DNA from: JACKHO01 sp041398745
GTDB taxonomy: Bacteria; Planctomycetota; Planctomycetia; Planctomycetales; Planctomycetaceae
Reading direction: 5' to 3'
DNA: 64,000 bases
Assembly (NCBI GenBank): GCA_041398745.1
Contig: JAWKUB010000013.1
Span: 50,574 to 114,573, forward strand
Shown here: in pieces, positions 6,854-16,941 of the stretch
Numbering within the stretch: the first letter of the stretch is position 1
Layout: every line of letters starts with the position of its first letter
Translations under genes and position numbers: made by a program
The notes under the pieces: generated by a model
Databases searched by the model: none
Told to the model about the DNA's origin: nothing
Seen by the model: only the letters and a program-made list of their open reading frames with translations

Positions 6854-7501
6854 TTGGTAGCTCAGGTATGCGTTTACCGTGTGTATAAGAGTGAGTTGAA
6901 GCGGATTCAGAGAGAAAGCCAAAGCGTGACGGGGGGTCAGGGTCTTTCAGACGAGCAATTGGTGACGGAATGGAATCGTAACCACGATCCTTCCATCGCC
7001 GATATCCTCGCGCGCCGATACCTGCCGCAGTTTTGGCGCACCTCGCGTGCATTGTTGGGATGCCCGGATCTCGCTGAAGACGTGGCACAGGACGCAATGG
7101 TGAAGTTGCTTCATGCACTCGAAAGGTTTGACGGCCGTGCCGCGTTTCGGACATGGTCGTACACAATTCTCATCAATACGGTTCGCAACGAACTGCGTCG
7201 ACAGCGAACAGGCGGCAAGCACCTGGAAGAAGGGTTCGATGTCGCGAATTCAGCCAGAATAGCACCAGTCGACGAGCGGTTGTTGACCGCTGAGGCACGA
7301 CGAGTAGTTGACGAAGCCTTGCAGCGGCTGACTGAGAAGCAGCGGTCGGCATTTGTCTTAATGGTACTGGAAGGCCTGCAAGCCAGTGAGGTCGCGGAAC
7401 TTGAAGGTTGTTCGGTTGATGCGGTCTACCAACGTGTCACCGACGCTCGCAAGCTGTTGCGACAGGACGTTTCACTAAACCAGTTGGTTCAGACGAAGTG
7501 A
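6854..7501 (+). CDS. ECF-type RNA polymerase sigma factor
   Basis: It encodes up to 215 residues. Region sigma-2 spans roughly 50-120, with the motif DLAEDVAQDAMVKLL, then FRTWSYTILINTVRNELRR. Sigma-4 spans roughly 148-205 with a helix-turn-helix (EVAELEGCSVDAVYQRV). The longest frame starts at TTG 6854. Internal GTG codons at 6881 and 6926 are alternatives, and homology-like sequence begins just after 6926 (GLSDEQLV), so the true start may be 6926. It heads a six-gene plus-strand cluster and is followed 11 bp later by a membrane protein that is probably its anti-sigma factor. The regulon may be this cluster itself. Confidence 0.92.
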   Translation: MVAQVCVYRVYKSELKRIQRESQSVTGGQGLSDEQLVTEWNRNHDPSIADILARRYLPQFWRTSRALLGCPDLAEDVAQDAMVKLLHALERFDGRAAFRTWSYTILINTVRNELRRQRTGGKHLEEGFDVANSARIAPVDERLLTAEARRVVDEALQRLTEKQRSAFVLMVLEGLQASEVAELEGCSVDAVYQRVTDARKLLRQDVSLNQLVQTK

Positions 7502-7512
7502 GTGGTGTTCCC

Positions 7513-8295
7513 ATGAACACAAATGAAAACGAAGATTTCGACAAAGCACTGCGCCAATGGCATCATGACCTAAGTGACGAAGGCGACCGGGTGGAACGTA
7601 TGGTCGGCCATGTCTTGTCACGGACCAATTCACAATCTCAGCCAAGTGTGTTGCCAGTGCAAAACCCCTTACTGGTCGATGGTGGTTCGCATTTATTTCC
7701 ACGTGCCGTCGCTGTCGTTGCCTGTGGAGTGTGCGTCGTGCTGGCAGGTCTGGTGTTGACGTTCCAATTTGAAATGGACACGGCAACTACAAGTTCCGTT
7801 GATTTCGCTCAAATGAAGTTTTCGACGAACGAGATTACACAACAGGAAAAGTTGGTCTGCCACCTCGATGAGATCTTCGAGCATCAGGTTGGAACCTTCT
7901 ACCAGAGTGGTGAGCAGGTGTCGTTCGAGATGAATTCCGTGTCTCCGGTTCTGGCCGACCGCACTTGTCTTTCCATGAGGTTTGTCCTGCAGGAACGTGC
8001 CTCGGCGGGGGATTGGCGAACGTTGCAATCGACAGGAGTCATTACCGGGCGCGATGCTCAAATTCAGTTCCCCTCCCGCGATGGCCTCGTCATCGACTCC
8101 TGGTCGCATGTGCTGCCCGATGACTCTCTTTGGATTGAAGTTGGAATTCGAGATGGCAACGGGCAGCTAACGGTTGCGTCTGTCCAATGCAAATTAAATG
8201 AAGCAAAGCAGGTCTGGGCGAGGCACAGTCAGCGGCAGGAGCAGAGACTGATCGTTGTGTTCGAGTTACTTCGACCATGTTCGGAGGTCATCTGA
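7513..8295 (+). CDS. Single-pass membrane protein, probable anti-sigma partner
   Basis: It encodes 260 residues. The acidic cytoplasmic N-terminus (about 1-60) starts NTNENEDFDKALRQW and resembles short anti-sigma N-termini in this phylum. One transmembrane helix (about 63-87, VAVVACGVCVVLAGLVLTF) follows, then an extracytoplasmic domain of about 170 residues with predicted beta structure. No zinc-binding HxxxCxxC motif is visible. I chose ATG 7513 rather than GTG 7498, which would overlap the sigma gene. The stop overlaps the next start (TGATG), implying translational coupling. The anti-sigma role is inferred from position and topology. Confidence 0.75.
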   Translation: MNTNENEDFDKALRQWHHDLSDEGDRVERMVGHVLSRTNSQSQPSVLPVQNPLLVDGGSHLFPRAVAVVACGVCVVLAGLVLTFQFEMDTATTSSVDFAQMKFSTNEITQQEKLVCHLDEIFEHQVGTFYQSGEQVSFEMNSVSPVLADRTCLSMRFVLQERASAGDWRTLQSTGVITGRDAQIQFPSRDGLVIDSWSHVLPDDSLWIEVGIRDGNGQLTVASVQCKLNEAKQVWARHSQRQEQRLIVVFELLRPCSEVI

Positions 8296-9242
8296 TGCGA
8301 ACACTCCCACTACTTGCGTTAATGTGCGGCATTTCTCTGGCCGCTGAGATCGCACTTGCTGATGAAATGGCAGTTTCCGGACTCCTTCCCGGACAGACCG
8401 ATCAGTTTGCAGAAGCTGATTGTCTTTTGCGAATTCAACTCCCACGTGAAGCGAAAAGCGACCGAATAAGTTGGTCGATCAACTCCGCCGGACGCACACT
8501 TGCGAAAGGGACTTCGGCAGTGACGCAAACCTCGAAGGCCAACGAACTGGAATTCACAATTCAGACACCGGCCATTAAAGAGGGAATCACACTGGAGGTT
8601 GAATTCACTTTCACAGATGGCGAAAAGAACTATTCCATACCAATGCGACTGCGGACAGGGAATCCGTTTAGCACGCTTAGTGAAACGATTCGGGATCGTC
8701 GGCTCGTTGTTTACGATCCTGCGGGTAACACTCTGGACGCGCTGACATCTCTCGAAATTCCGCATCGACCGTTGCCGTTCCTTAAAAAGATTGAGACTGA
8801 CGATTCAATTCTCCTGATTGGTGAAGGCGTCGAATGCAGTGCCGGTTTAATGGAGCAACTCATGGCCATTGGGCAATCTGGTCGGCGCATTATCGTATTG
8901 CGTCCGAGTGAGAGCTCAATTTGTTCATTAGAACTCTCCGCCGTAGGGAATCGGCAGTTGCGATTTGCTCAATTCGATGAGGACAATTGGGTTCCCGAGA
9001 AGCTTGACGTCGCTGGCTGGACCGTGGAAGGAAATACTCCAGGTTGGTTGTTGCAGGCCGATGGCGGAAAACTGCAAATGACTCCTGGTAATGGACCTCA
9101 GGTTTGGCCGCTTGTGGAGTATCAATTTACGGAACCGGGAGAGTGTCTCTTTGTGGGTGTCCCACTGATTGCCAATTGGGAAGCCACACCCGTTCCCCGT
9201 GAGTTCTTATTGCATTTGCTCACGGCGCCTTGTGCCCGTTAG
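8295..9242 (+). CDS. Secreted protein of unknown function
   Basis: It encodes 315 residues with a classical signal peptide (MRTLPLLALMCGISLAAE, then ALADE). A beta-rich region (about 35-130) resembles an immunoglobulin-like or adhesion fold. The C-terminal half has alternating strands and helices (LVVYDPAGNTLDALTSLEI..., SILLIGEGV), reminiscent of the ThuA or glutamine-amidotransferase-like fold in the large VWA proteins of the window. I cannot name a family. A good Shine-Dalgarno (GGAGG, 8284-8288) precedes the ATG, which overlaps the upstream stop. Genes on both sides are in the same orientation. Confidence 0.75.
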   Translation: MRTLPLLALMCGISLAAEIALADEMAVSGLLPGQTDQFAEADCLLRIQLPREAKSDRISWSINSAGRTLAKGTSAVTQTSKANELEFTIQTPAIKEGITLEVEFTFTDGEKNYSIPMRLRTGNPFSTLSETIRDRRLVVYDPAGNTLDALTSLEIPHRPLPFLKKIETDDSILLIGEGVECSAGLMEQLMAIGQSGRRIIVLRPSESSICSLELSAVGNRQLRFAQFDEDNWVPEKLDVAGWTVEGNTPGWLLQADGGKLQMTPGNGPQVWPLVEYQFTEPGECLFVGVPLIANWEATPVPREFLLHLLTAPCAR

Positions 9243-9285
9243 TTTCACCCCTTCACCAATTCATTCCAAGCAGGCGGAACTCATT

Positions 9286-10233
9286 ATGAAACATACCATC
9301 AGCACGACTTTCCTGGCCATTGCACTTTGTGGTCTGCTGCCGCGTGTGCAGGCAGAGGAGCATCTCCCTGTTGCAACGGCAATTCTACCCTTTGAAGCAC
9401 GAGGCGATGTCAAAGAGGAGGCAGGGCAAATTGCGGACTTGCTGTTTGCGAACTTGATAACTTCCGAACAACTTCTACTTGTCGAGCGTTCGGCCATCGA
9501 TAGCGTGTTTGACGAATTGAAGTTAAGCAAAGCGGGTGTCGTGAAGTCCGACGAAGCGACGCAGGTCGGAAAGCTGACTGGAGCTCGGTTACTGATCACC
9601 GGTTCTGTAATCCAGGTGAATGGAGACATTTATCTGGTCGCCAAAGTCATCGGAACTGAAACCAGCCGTCTCGCGGGCGCTTCGGTTAAAGGGGCAGCGA
9701 ACTCTGATCTTGGTGATTTGGTCGCTCAGTTGGCAGAAGAAATCCGCGCGGCCGTTGAAAAGAAGCAGGAAACCCTGTTGCCCGCAGCCGTCTCGGAAGA
9801 CGACTGGCTTGCTGCCGTCAAGAAATCACTGAAGAAAAAGAAGTTGCCGAGTGTGACGGTTTCCGTTGGCGAGCGGCACGTTGGTCAACAAGTTTTCGAT
9901 CCCGCAGCACGCACCGAATGCGAACGACTGCTGACATTGCTGGGATTCGACGTTATTTCTGCTGACAGCCCAAACTCGGCCCGCGCTGACATCCTCATTA
10001 AGGGAGAGGCCATTTCCGAATTCGCCACGCGACGGGGCGATTTTGTCTCCGTCAAGTGCCGTGTGGAAATGCAGGTAATCGGCCAGTCTGACGGATCAGT
10101 CATCACTTCCGACGCGGAGACAACGGTTTCAGTTGACCTGGCGGAACAAGTAGCAGCAAAATCGGGACTCCAGGAGGCGTCGCGCAAACTTGTCGGACGG
10201 CTCATCCCGAAACTTGTAACGCAGAACAAGTGA
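9286..10233 (+). CDS. Secreted CsgG-like protein
   Basis: It encodes 315 residues. A signal peptide (about 1-21, ending VQA) is followed by a CsgG/FlgO-type domain (about 25-165). Its motifs are VATAILPFEARG, LLLVERSAIDSVFDELKLSKAG and GARLLITGSVIQ, the usual signature of these outer-envelope proteins. The C-terminal part (about 185-310) is a separate alpha/beta module with KKKKLPSVTVSVGERHVGQQ. There is no lipobox, so it is probably periplasmic or anchored otherwise. Curli export is unlikely because no csgA or csgB-like gene is present. The next two proteins carry related N-terminal modules, suggesting one envelope assembly under the upstream sigma factor. Confidence 0.85.
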   Translation: MKHTISTTFLAIALCGLLPRVQAEEHLPVATAILPFEARGDVKEEAGQIADLLFANLITSEQLLLVERSAIDSVFDELKLSKAGVVKSDEATQVGKLTGARLLITGSVIQVNGDIYLVAKVIGTETSRLAGASVKGAANSDLGDLVAQLAEEIRAAVEKKQETLLPAAVSEDDWLAAVKKSLKKKKLPSVTVSVGERHVGQQVFDPAARTECERLLTLLGFDVISADSPNSARADILIKGEAISEFATRRGDFVSVKCRVEMQVIGQSDGSVITSDAETTVSVDLAEQVAAKSGLQEASRKLVGRLIPKLVTQNK

Positions 10234-10370
10234 ATGGGTGATGCACCTAGTACGACATCAGACAACCGCTAGGCTCCGATTCACCAACTCATACGGAGAT
10301 TCCGTGAATCAGCCTCGTTGGGATTGATGCGAAAGCCACACGAACTGATGTGAAGGCAGAAGGGAATGTC

Positions 10371-13300
10371 ATGCGGGGATACCGCCTTTTATGGACTGCG
10401 GTTCTGTTGTTCGCGACATCCAGCTCACTGCAGCGGCCCGCGTTTGGCGACACGCTGACGTTGGTCGCAGCGCATCAGACGGAAGCTGAATTGGCACTAC
10501 TCGATTTGCTGACTGTGGAGCTGTCCAGCATTCCACAGCTTGAGATGGTCGAAAGGCAAAGCGTTCGTCGGTTGCTGGAAGAGCAGCACATTTCTGCCTT
10601 CGGCGAAGACTCAGATAGCCTGCTGCTGGGACAACTGCTGGGGGTTGACGCATTTGCTGTGTGGGAAGAGCAAACGCCAGTCGGCGATGCCGACCAAATT
10701 TCCGGTCGCCTCGTTTGCTTTGATGGCGCGACGGGCGTCCGCCTCGGCGATCATGCCCTGTCTGCCAACGATCTCGGAGAGCTGGCTCGCCGTGCTGCGG
10801 AGGTCATTCCAGTGTCCGTGACGAAGCGAGGCCAGTTTAAGAAGGGCGAACTGAACCTGTTCGCGATTTCGTCTGTACGAAATGTCGATGTCCCTTCCCC
10901 GCGTCGTGAAAGAATACCAGCAATGCTCGAAGAAATTGAGCGCGCGATTTGTAATCACCCAAACAGCGTGCTGCTGGAACGTGAACGACTCCGGTTCGTA
11001 CTGCGTGAACAAGCGCTGCCCCTTGCCCGGGAGCAGGCACACTTGCTGGCGGCGGCTCAATCGCTGACGTTGGAATTCTCACAAGCTGGCTTAGACAACA
11101 CCAAAGTCACGGTTCGCGAACACAGGGCCAGTGAACCACGTCCAACGGAGACAAGCTGGACGACAGAACAGGATGAGACCAACGTCTTGCAAGGACTTGA
11201 AACTGTCATCGCAAGACCAGTAGCTAACCGGTCATCACAAAGTGAACTGGCCGAGTTTGAAGCGACAAAGCTCGAACAGGATGCGAGGCGACTTGCTGCA
11301 ATGAACAGCCCTATGGCTGCGCTCATCCGCGCTGAGGCGAGTTACCTGATCAAAGAGTCAAGGTCCAGTCTGTTCTTGATGGCGATGCAATTGCAGTTTG
11401 CGACTACTCAGGAGTTTGGGCCACCTCACGCGAAAGTCCAAGTGCTGCATGACATACGACACGACCCAAACGGACAGCGATTTCCGGCCCCAAATGATGT
11501 CACACCAGCTCCCGAAGCTGCCTGGCTTAAGTTGCTCGATTACCTGGACTATGACCTGCTGATATCGCGAAAACTGTCAAAACACAATCCACCTCCATGG
11601 TCAATTGATTCGGAGATCACTCGTCGCGGCACCATTCACATGAGCTTTGCTTACCTGAGCCCGAAGCATCATCCAATTGCGATGGAACGTGCCAGACAAC
11701 ATCTGCAGCGATTTGAGGAATTCGTCATTGAGAGATGTCATACCGTCGAGTCGATGCTGAATGCAGAAACGGACGAGACCGATGCCCTTGAATGGAAGTG
11801 TCGCCTACGGATCCTGATGGAAGGACATCGTTTTGTCATGGCGAACTGGGAGTCTCAATTCCTGAAGTTGACTCGTGACGCCTCGGTTCAGAGTTTCGAC
11901 CGTTTGATGATTTCTCCGTTGCGGCCTACACTGGCTCACGCACGCCCCGAAATACGTGCAGAGTTCTTCAAACAACTGGATGAGGCCGCCCAAAGGCAAC
12001 AGCAGCAAGTTCCGCTCGACCTCAAGTTTCTACAAGTCAACTTGCTCGCACACCTCGGATCTCAAAGTCAAGCTGACGAACTGAACAAAGCGGCGAGAGA
12101 CTTGCTTCAGGCGGCAATTGCGGAATCAGATTCTAAGATCGGAAATTATGGGACGATATTCGGTGATGGGGCAATAAGTGTCCCCTGTTGCCATGGTCGC
12201 AACATGTATTTGATCTCGAAGGTGTTTCTACTTCCGGGTATTCGCGAGCAAAAGCAACTCAGGACTGAAACACTTGTCTCTCTCCTGAAACATGACATTG
12301 TTCATGTCGACCTCCTCGGTCACCTCGAAACGCGAAATCCAGAACACCGGAAACTACTGGAGAGTGCATTGGAGGTCATGGAAAATGATGGCTCTGATTA
12401 CGACGAGGTGAGCAACATCCGCATCGTAAAGTTTATCAAGTCGCGTCTCCGGGTTCCCTCGCAGCCATCCCAAGTCCGGTCGCTAACTCAGCACGTCTAC
12501 CCTCCTTACGGTGTGCGATTGCCGAAGAGTGAGCTGATTGGGGCTGTTCCGGCCGCGGAGTCCATTTCTGTCATCACCAAGCGACACGACGATTCCAAAG
12601 GTGAATGGATCATCGAACACGTACGTCTCGTTCCCGGTGGCGGCGTGAGCATTGCAGGGGCCGTTGTGTTTCCGAATAACATTGTAGAGGACTACGAAAC
12701 CAGGTTGAAATCACAACGGTATAAGTCTCTCATACATCCCGTCAATTTCTTCTCGATGCGAGGTGGAGTGAGTCAGGCCACTGCTGACCAGGAATTTATT
12801 TACGTGCCAACCTCGGCGGGCGGACTCCTGGTATTCCCAATTGCTGGTGGTCCTGGAACGGTCGTGGACGAAAGTTGGGGTCTACCGTCCAACTGCGTTC
12901 AGGCGCTCGCGGCGGCGAATGGGGGTGTCTATGCATGGACCGGAGTTCATGGCGTGGAAGGGAATGTTGTCATGGTCAACGTAGAAGCCAAATGCGTACG
13001 GATCCTGGCCGCAACTCAGAAGGAAGACGACGCCACACCACTCAACAACCTCCCTGGTGCCGAGTGTACTGGAATTGTTACTGCACCCGACGGGACCGCT
13101 GTTTACTTTGGCGTATGGACGCCCTGGGGACAGCCACGTAGCGGCCTTTGGCAACTTGACTGCAAGACCCATCAGTTTTCACGTTTCCAGGAGAGCGGCC
13201 ACCACGCATCTGGATTACGCGGACACAAAGCCGAAATTTCGTTCATCAGCTACGGCAATGATGTTCGGAAACTAGTGAGTATAGATGCAACTTCCCAACA

Positions 13301-13589
13301 GGCGACACGGCGTCAAATCCCCGTTGAATTGACAAACTTAGGGCAGTCCCCAATCGCCTTCTATAAATCCTACACGGTTTGGCACAACCCTTTTCACTCG
13401 AAAGTCGGAATTGAAAACCGTGCAGCTGGGAAGGTTCTTCAATTGGAACTTATGAGGGTTCATGAACCGGATCGTCTGATATCACTCAGCCCTTTTTCAG
13501 ATGGTGAGCAGCTACTCGGTGTCACGAACAAGTCGGCTTTTACTGTCGATCTCAGCAAACTCATTGAAGCGGCTGCGGAGCTGGAATAG
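10371..13589 (+). CDS. Large secreted protein, CsgG-like N-terminus and propeller-like C-terminus
   Basis: It encodes 1,072 residues. The signal peptide ends about residue 27 (PAFGD). Two CsgG-like motifs occur: LEMVERQSVRRLLEEQHISAFG (near 55-75) and a degenerate second copy LLERERLRFVLREQALPL (near 205-222). The middle (about 300-690) is helical without recognised domains. The C-terminal third contains beta-propeller-like strands, for example VPTSAGGLLVFPIAGG and LPSNCVQALAAANGGVYAW. I chose ATG 10371 because it begins a good signal sequence and has GAAGGGA upstream. It is paralogous to the next gene along its whole length. Function is unknown; an envelope sensor or reporter protein is one reading. 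Confidence 0.85.
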   Translation: MRGYRLLWTAVLLFATSSSLQRPAFGDTLTLVAAHQTEAELALLDLLTVELSSIPQLEMVERQSVRRLLEEQHISAFGEDSDSLLLGQLLGVDAFAVWEEQTPVGDADQISGRLVCFDGATGVRLGDHALSANDLGELARRAAEVIPVSVTKRGQFKKGELNLFAISSVRNVDVPSPRRERIPAMLEEIERAICNHPNSVLLERERLRFVLREQALPLAREQAHLLAAAQSLTLEFSQAGLDNTKVTVREHRASEPRPTETSWTTEQDETNVLQGLETVIARPVANRSSQSELAEFEATKLEQDARRLAAMNSPMAALIRAEASYLIKESRSSLFLMAMQLQFATTQEFGPPHAKVQVLHDIRHDPNGQRFPAPNDVTPAPEAAWLKLLDYLDYDLLISRKLSKHNPPPWSIDSEITRRGTIHMSFAYLSPKHHPIAMERARQHLQRFEEFVIERCHTVESMLNAETDETDALEWKCRLRILMEGHRFVMANWESQFLKLTRDASVQSFDRLMISPLRPTLAHARPEIRAEFFKQLDEAAQRQQQQVPLDLKFLQVNLLAHLGSQSQADELNKAARDLLQAAIAESDSKIGNYGTIFGDGAISVPCCHGRNMYLISKVFLLPGIREQKQLRTETLVSLLKHDIVHVDLLGHLETRNPEHRKLLESALEVMENDGSDYDEVSNIRIVKFIKSRLRVPSQPSQVRSLTQHVYPPYGVRLPKSELIGAVPAAESISVITKRHDDSKGEWIIEHVRLVPGGGVSIAGAVVFPNNIVEDYETRLKSQRYKSLIHPVNFFSMRGGVSQATADQEFIYVPTSAGGLLVFPIAGGPGTVVDESWGLPSNCVQALAAANGGVYAWTGVHGVEGNVVMVNVEAKCVRILAATQKEDDATPLNNLPGAECTGIVTAPDGTAVYFGVWTPWGQPRSGLWQLDCKTHQFSRFQESGHHASGLRGHKAEISFISYGNDVRKLVSIDATSQQATRRQIPVELTNLGQSPIAFYKSYTVWHNPFHSKVGIENRAAGKVLQLELMRVHEPDRLISLSPFSDGEQLLGVTNKSAFTVDLSKLIEAAAELE

Positions 13590-13656
13590 GCTCAAACATG
13601 CGAAACACGATGTGGGAATCAGGAGCGGGGCTAGATCAGTGAGGAACGTTAGCAAC

Positions 13657-16600
13657 ATGTTGAAATCGATTCTTCACGCCCTCACGCTCGCCAGTGCCAT
13701 GTTGTTACCGGTTCCCGTGTTGGCGAAGACTGTTGCAGTCTACGCCACGAATGAGTCTGGCTTGCCAGTCGTGGAATTGGCCAGCGTTCAAATCTCACAA
13801 CAATCGGGAATTGATTTGCTCGATCGATCCAGGGTGGAGCAGGTACTCGCCGAGCAAAAGCTTGCCGCCTTCGGAGACGATTCCGACCCTCTCCTGTTGG
13901 GAAGAATGCTGAAGGTCGAAACATTTACGGTCTGGGAGCAGCAGCACAACGAATTGAAGGGGCGACTCGTCGTGTATGACGGTCCGACCGGACTCAGGAT
14001 GATTGACTGCACACTGGAAGGAGCGACTCTGGACGCGTTAGCAGATCAAATTTCTTCTCGAATTCAGGAGTCGGGGCTGAAGCAGAAACTCATTCGCGAC
14101 ACTCGCATTCATCCGGTTTCGATCACAAGTGTACGGAATGTCAATTTGCCCCCAGAATGGGAGCCTAAACTGGCATTGTATCTGGCTTCGTTGGAACAGG
14201 CGATAACCCAAAATCCTGACTGTGCTCTCGTGGAACGGGCTCGCTTGCGGTATGTCATTCGGGAACAGTCACTCCCTCTGGCAGAACAGCAGGGACATCT
14301 GCTGGCGGCGGCAACAACGTTGACTGTCGAAGTCTCCCGAATTGGCACAGACACGCTCCAGGTGAGCCTCCATGCCGGGCACGCGGCAGATTCGAAGCGG
14401 ACCTCCCAGTCAACTCAGATTAATTTCGCTCAGCCGGTCGAGCTTGTGAAGGCCAGTGAAGCATTGATAGCTCAAATGGCAAAAGCATTAGAACGTGAGG
14501 AAAGTGTGCTCACGCCGGATGCGAAGCGGTCGGACGAGGCGGCCATTCTCATAAGCGAAGGGCATAGGCTGTTGACGACCCGTGAACCTGAGAAGGCTGC
14601 AATTGCCTTTGAAGCGGCGTGGGCGTTGGGAGATCGAAGTTCATCTTTATCGTTCGTGAACCATTCACTTGCAGCCGCTATCGAAGGTCACCTGAGTGTT
14701 CATCGCATAAACATTCCGGCTGGTTACCCAGGTGTTCCGCGAGTTGCCCCGCTTACGGCTGAAGACTGGGGGCAAATCATTCAATGGGGTGAATATCAGG
14801 CTGACCTCATCGAGTTAGACCGGATTGAAGACATGCGCAGGTCTGAGTGGCCAAGGTTTCATTTAAAACGCCCGCGCTCGCCAGAGTGGAGCTCGTCGGT
14901 GCTCGCTACGACATCGCTGTTCTCACTGCCATCAAATGTTCTTTCGCAGCTGTCGAACACCGATCACCGTTCTCGAATTCAAGCATGCTTGCGGAAAAGT
15001 TGGCAAAGTCGCGAACGCTCGAAACAAGAGGGGCGGAGTCGGCTTGAAGGGGAGGAACGTCAGCGTTTCGAGAAATATCTCGCCGAAGCCGACGCATTGA
15101 TATGGACTGGTCCGGCTGTGCAGACGTTCCTGCCCGATTGGGAAATGAACTTTGTATCGGCGGTTTTGGACAACTTGCGTAGTGGAGATGGTCTGTCACG
15201 GCTCAATCATTTCATTGCAACGACAGGCGAGTTAACGGAGGAACCACGTAGCGCTTTGGTCAGCGGAATCGCAGCGGCAAGAAGTGACTACACCGCCGAA
15301 AATCGATTGGCGGCTGACTTCTTTGTCATGCAGGCACGTCTCCACGGCAAGAGAGAGTTGTCGACCGAGTCTCCTGAGTGGCGAGACTTGAAGACGCTTG
15401 TCGATGAATTCATCGAATACTACGAACATGCCGACGCAACGGGGCAGGTGGCGTCAAGTTCTCAAGTGGCTGGTGTCAGATTTGAGATCGGCGGAAAGCG
15501 AGGGGCTGCATCTCCTCACCTTCGATTGATCTGCGGCCTTCATCCAAATCCCCATGATGCACGTCGGCTGCACGCAGACGCGGGTCTTGAGCTCATGCGG
15601 AGAGGAATCGTCGAGCCTTCAAGCTTGGTGGCCATCCTCCCGCGCGGTACATCCGATGATGCCGAATTGTTGAACAAGGCCCTGGCACTACTGCGGTCGA
15701 AGCGCATGGATTTGACCGAGGCTGAGCAGTCCAGCTTAATCGAAGAACTGGAACGCAAGTTGAAGGAGTACGGGGGACCAGGGCTCCCCCAGGGTCCGCT
15801 TCGTGCCGATTTGCCGTTCCCGTGGAAAACTGTTCGAGAGGTCTCCATCGAGGGGAAGCCAATTCGCGGCAATATCCAATGGCCAGTGCTGCTCGACGAG
15901 GACAACATTTATGTGGCATTTGTCTACGAGGATCGCTCGAAGAATATCAGTTCACTGACACTGGCACGTTGCCCTCTATCAGGGGAGCAGGCATGGGCGA
16001 ACGTGGTCGGAGTTTTGGAAACGCCGCTTGCTGAGATTGCTCGTGTCAACCAGCAGGTTCAGGTTTCTGGGACACAAGGCTTCGGTCGCTTTAGTTACTA
16101 CAGTAATTTCGCAACACCGAACCGACTTGTTGCCTCGGATAAACACGTGTACGTGCCGACGAGCGGAACAGGGATGGTCGCATTTCCGAAAGCGGGCGGC
16201 GTTCCAACTCTCATCAATACGGAATCTGGCCTCCCGTCCAATTGCGTGCAGGCGATGACCTTAGTCGGTGATGTGTTGTACGCATGGGTTGGAGAGCGGG
16301 GCCAAGCTGCAAACTTGGTATCGCTGAACCTCATTACGCGAGAGGTGAAACTGTTGGCTTCGTGTCAGCGAGAGCAGGCACGGACTCCACTCGACAATAT
16401 GCCCCATGCCTTTTGCAAATATATGCTGTCGAATCCAACCGGCAACAAGTTGCTCATGGCGGTTATGGAGGGCCGAAAACGCTTTGGGCTCGAACCGCGA
16501 AACGGCCTTTGGGAATACGACGTGGAATCGCATGTATTCACACAAATTCCGGCACACTCTGATGGACAAACCGTTAGCCCTTGTGGGCCATTTCAACTCT

Positions 16601-16941
16601 CTGTAAGGCAATTTGATGTCCAGAAGAACACCATCGCCTGGACTCTAGTCAATGCGAGTGCCAACAATCGATGCACCGAACTGCCCGTCGAGGAGATTTC
16701 ACCAGATGTCCAGCCCGTCTGGTGCGGGCCGCAATTTACCTGGTGGAAAGTACGCAGCAGTGCCACACTTCTTCAACAGGACAATGCGACAGGTAACGTT
16801 AGCGAATGGCGCAGCATTCCGAAGGGACGAACCTTAGCGCAGTACATTCAGTTCGACAAAAGCGAACAGGCAGCGATCATTCAAGCCGACATGCAGATTT
16901 GGATTGGAACTGAACTGGATCTGGATGGGGCTGGTAGGTAG
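13657..16941 (+). CDS. Large secreted protein, paralogue of the preceding gene
   Basis: It encodes 1,094 residues. ATG 13657 begins a signal peptide (MLKSILHALTLASAMLLPVP...LAK); the frame is open upstream from 13501 but overlaps the previous gene. It has the same order as its neighbour: CsgG-like motif IDLLDRSRVEQVLAEQKLAAFG, degenerate second copy LVERARLRYVIREQSLPL, long helical middle, and C-terminal propeller-like strands (VPTSGTGMVAFPKAGG, LPSNCVQAMTLVGDVLYAW). The tandem paralogy indicates local duplication followed by strong divergence of the middle region. It is the last gene of the sigma-led cluster; no terminator is obvious after it. Confidence 0.85.
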   Translation: MLKSILHALTLASAMLLPVPVLAKTVAVYATNESGLPVVELASVQISQQSGIDLLDRSRVEQVLAEQKLAAFGDDSDPLLLGRMLKVETFTVWEQQHNELKGRLVVYDGPTGLRMIDCTLEGATLDALADQISSRIQESGLKQKLIRDTRIHPVSITSVRNVNLPPEWEPKLALYLASLEQAITQNPDCALVERARLRYVIREQSLPLAEQQGHLLAAATTLTVEVSRIGTDTLQVSLHAGHAADSKRTSQSTQINFAQPVELVKASEALIAQMAKALEREESVLTPDAKRSDEAAILISEGHRLLTTREPEKAAIAFEAAWALGDRSSSLSFVNHSLAAAIEGHLSVHRINIPAGYPGVPRVAPLTAEDWGQIIQWGEYQADLIELDRIEDMRRSEWPRFHLKRPRSPEWSSSVLATTSLFSLPSNVLSQLSNTDHRSRIQACLRKSWQSRERSKQEGRSRLEGEERQRFEKYLAEADALIWTGPAVQTFLPDWEMNFVSAVLDNLRSGDGLSRLNHFIATTGELTEEPRSALVSGIAAARSDYTAENRLAADFFVMQARLHGKRELSTESPEWRDLKTLVDEFIEYYEHADATGQVASSSQVAGVRFEIGGKRGAASPHLRLICGLHPNPHDARRLHADAGLELMRRGIVEPSSLVAILPRGTSDDAELLNKALALLRSKRMDLTEAEQSSLIEELERKLKEYGGPGLPQGPLRADLPFPWKTVREVSIEGKPIRGNIQWPVLLDEDNIYVAFVYEDRSKNISSLTLARCPLSGEQAWANVVGVLETPLAEIARVNQQVQVSGTQGFGRFSYYSNFATPNRLVASDKHVYVPTSGTGMVAFPKAGGVPTLINTESGLPSNCVQAMTLVGDVLYAWVGERGQAANLVSLNLITREVKLLASCQREQARTPLDNMPHAFCKYMLSNPTGNKLLMAVMEGRKRFGLEPRNGLWEYDVESHVFTQIPAHSDGQTVSPCGPFQLSVRQFDVQKNTIAWTLVNASANNRCTELPVEEISPDVQPVWCGPQFTWWKVRSSATLLQQDNATGNVSEWRSIPKGRTLAQYIQFDKSEQAAIIQADMQIWIGTELDLDGAGR

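Noticed and set aside
9286..16941. Curli secretion operon
   Set aside because: CsgG-like motifs are present but no curli subunits, CsgE or CsgF homologues are seen; CsgG-like domains are widespread in other envelope proteins.
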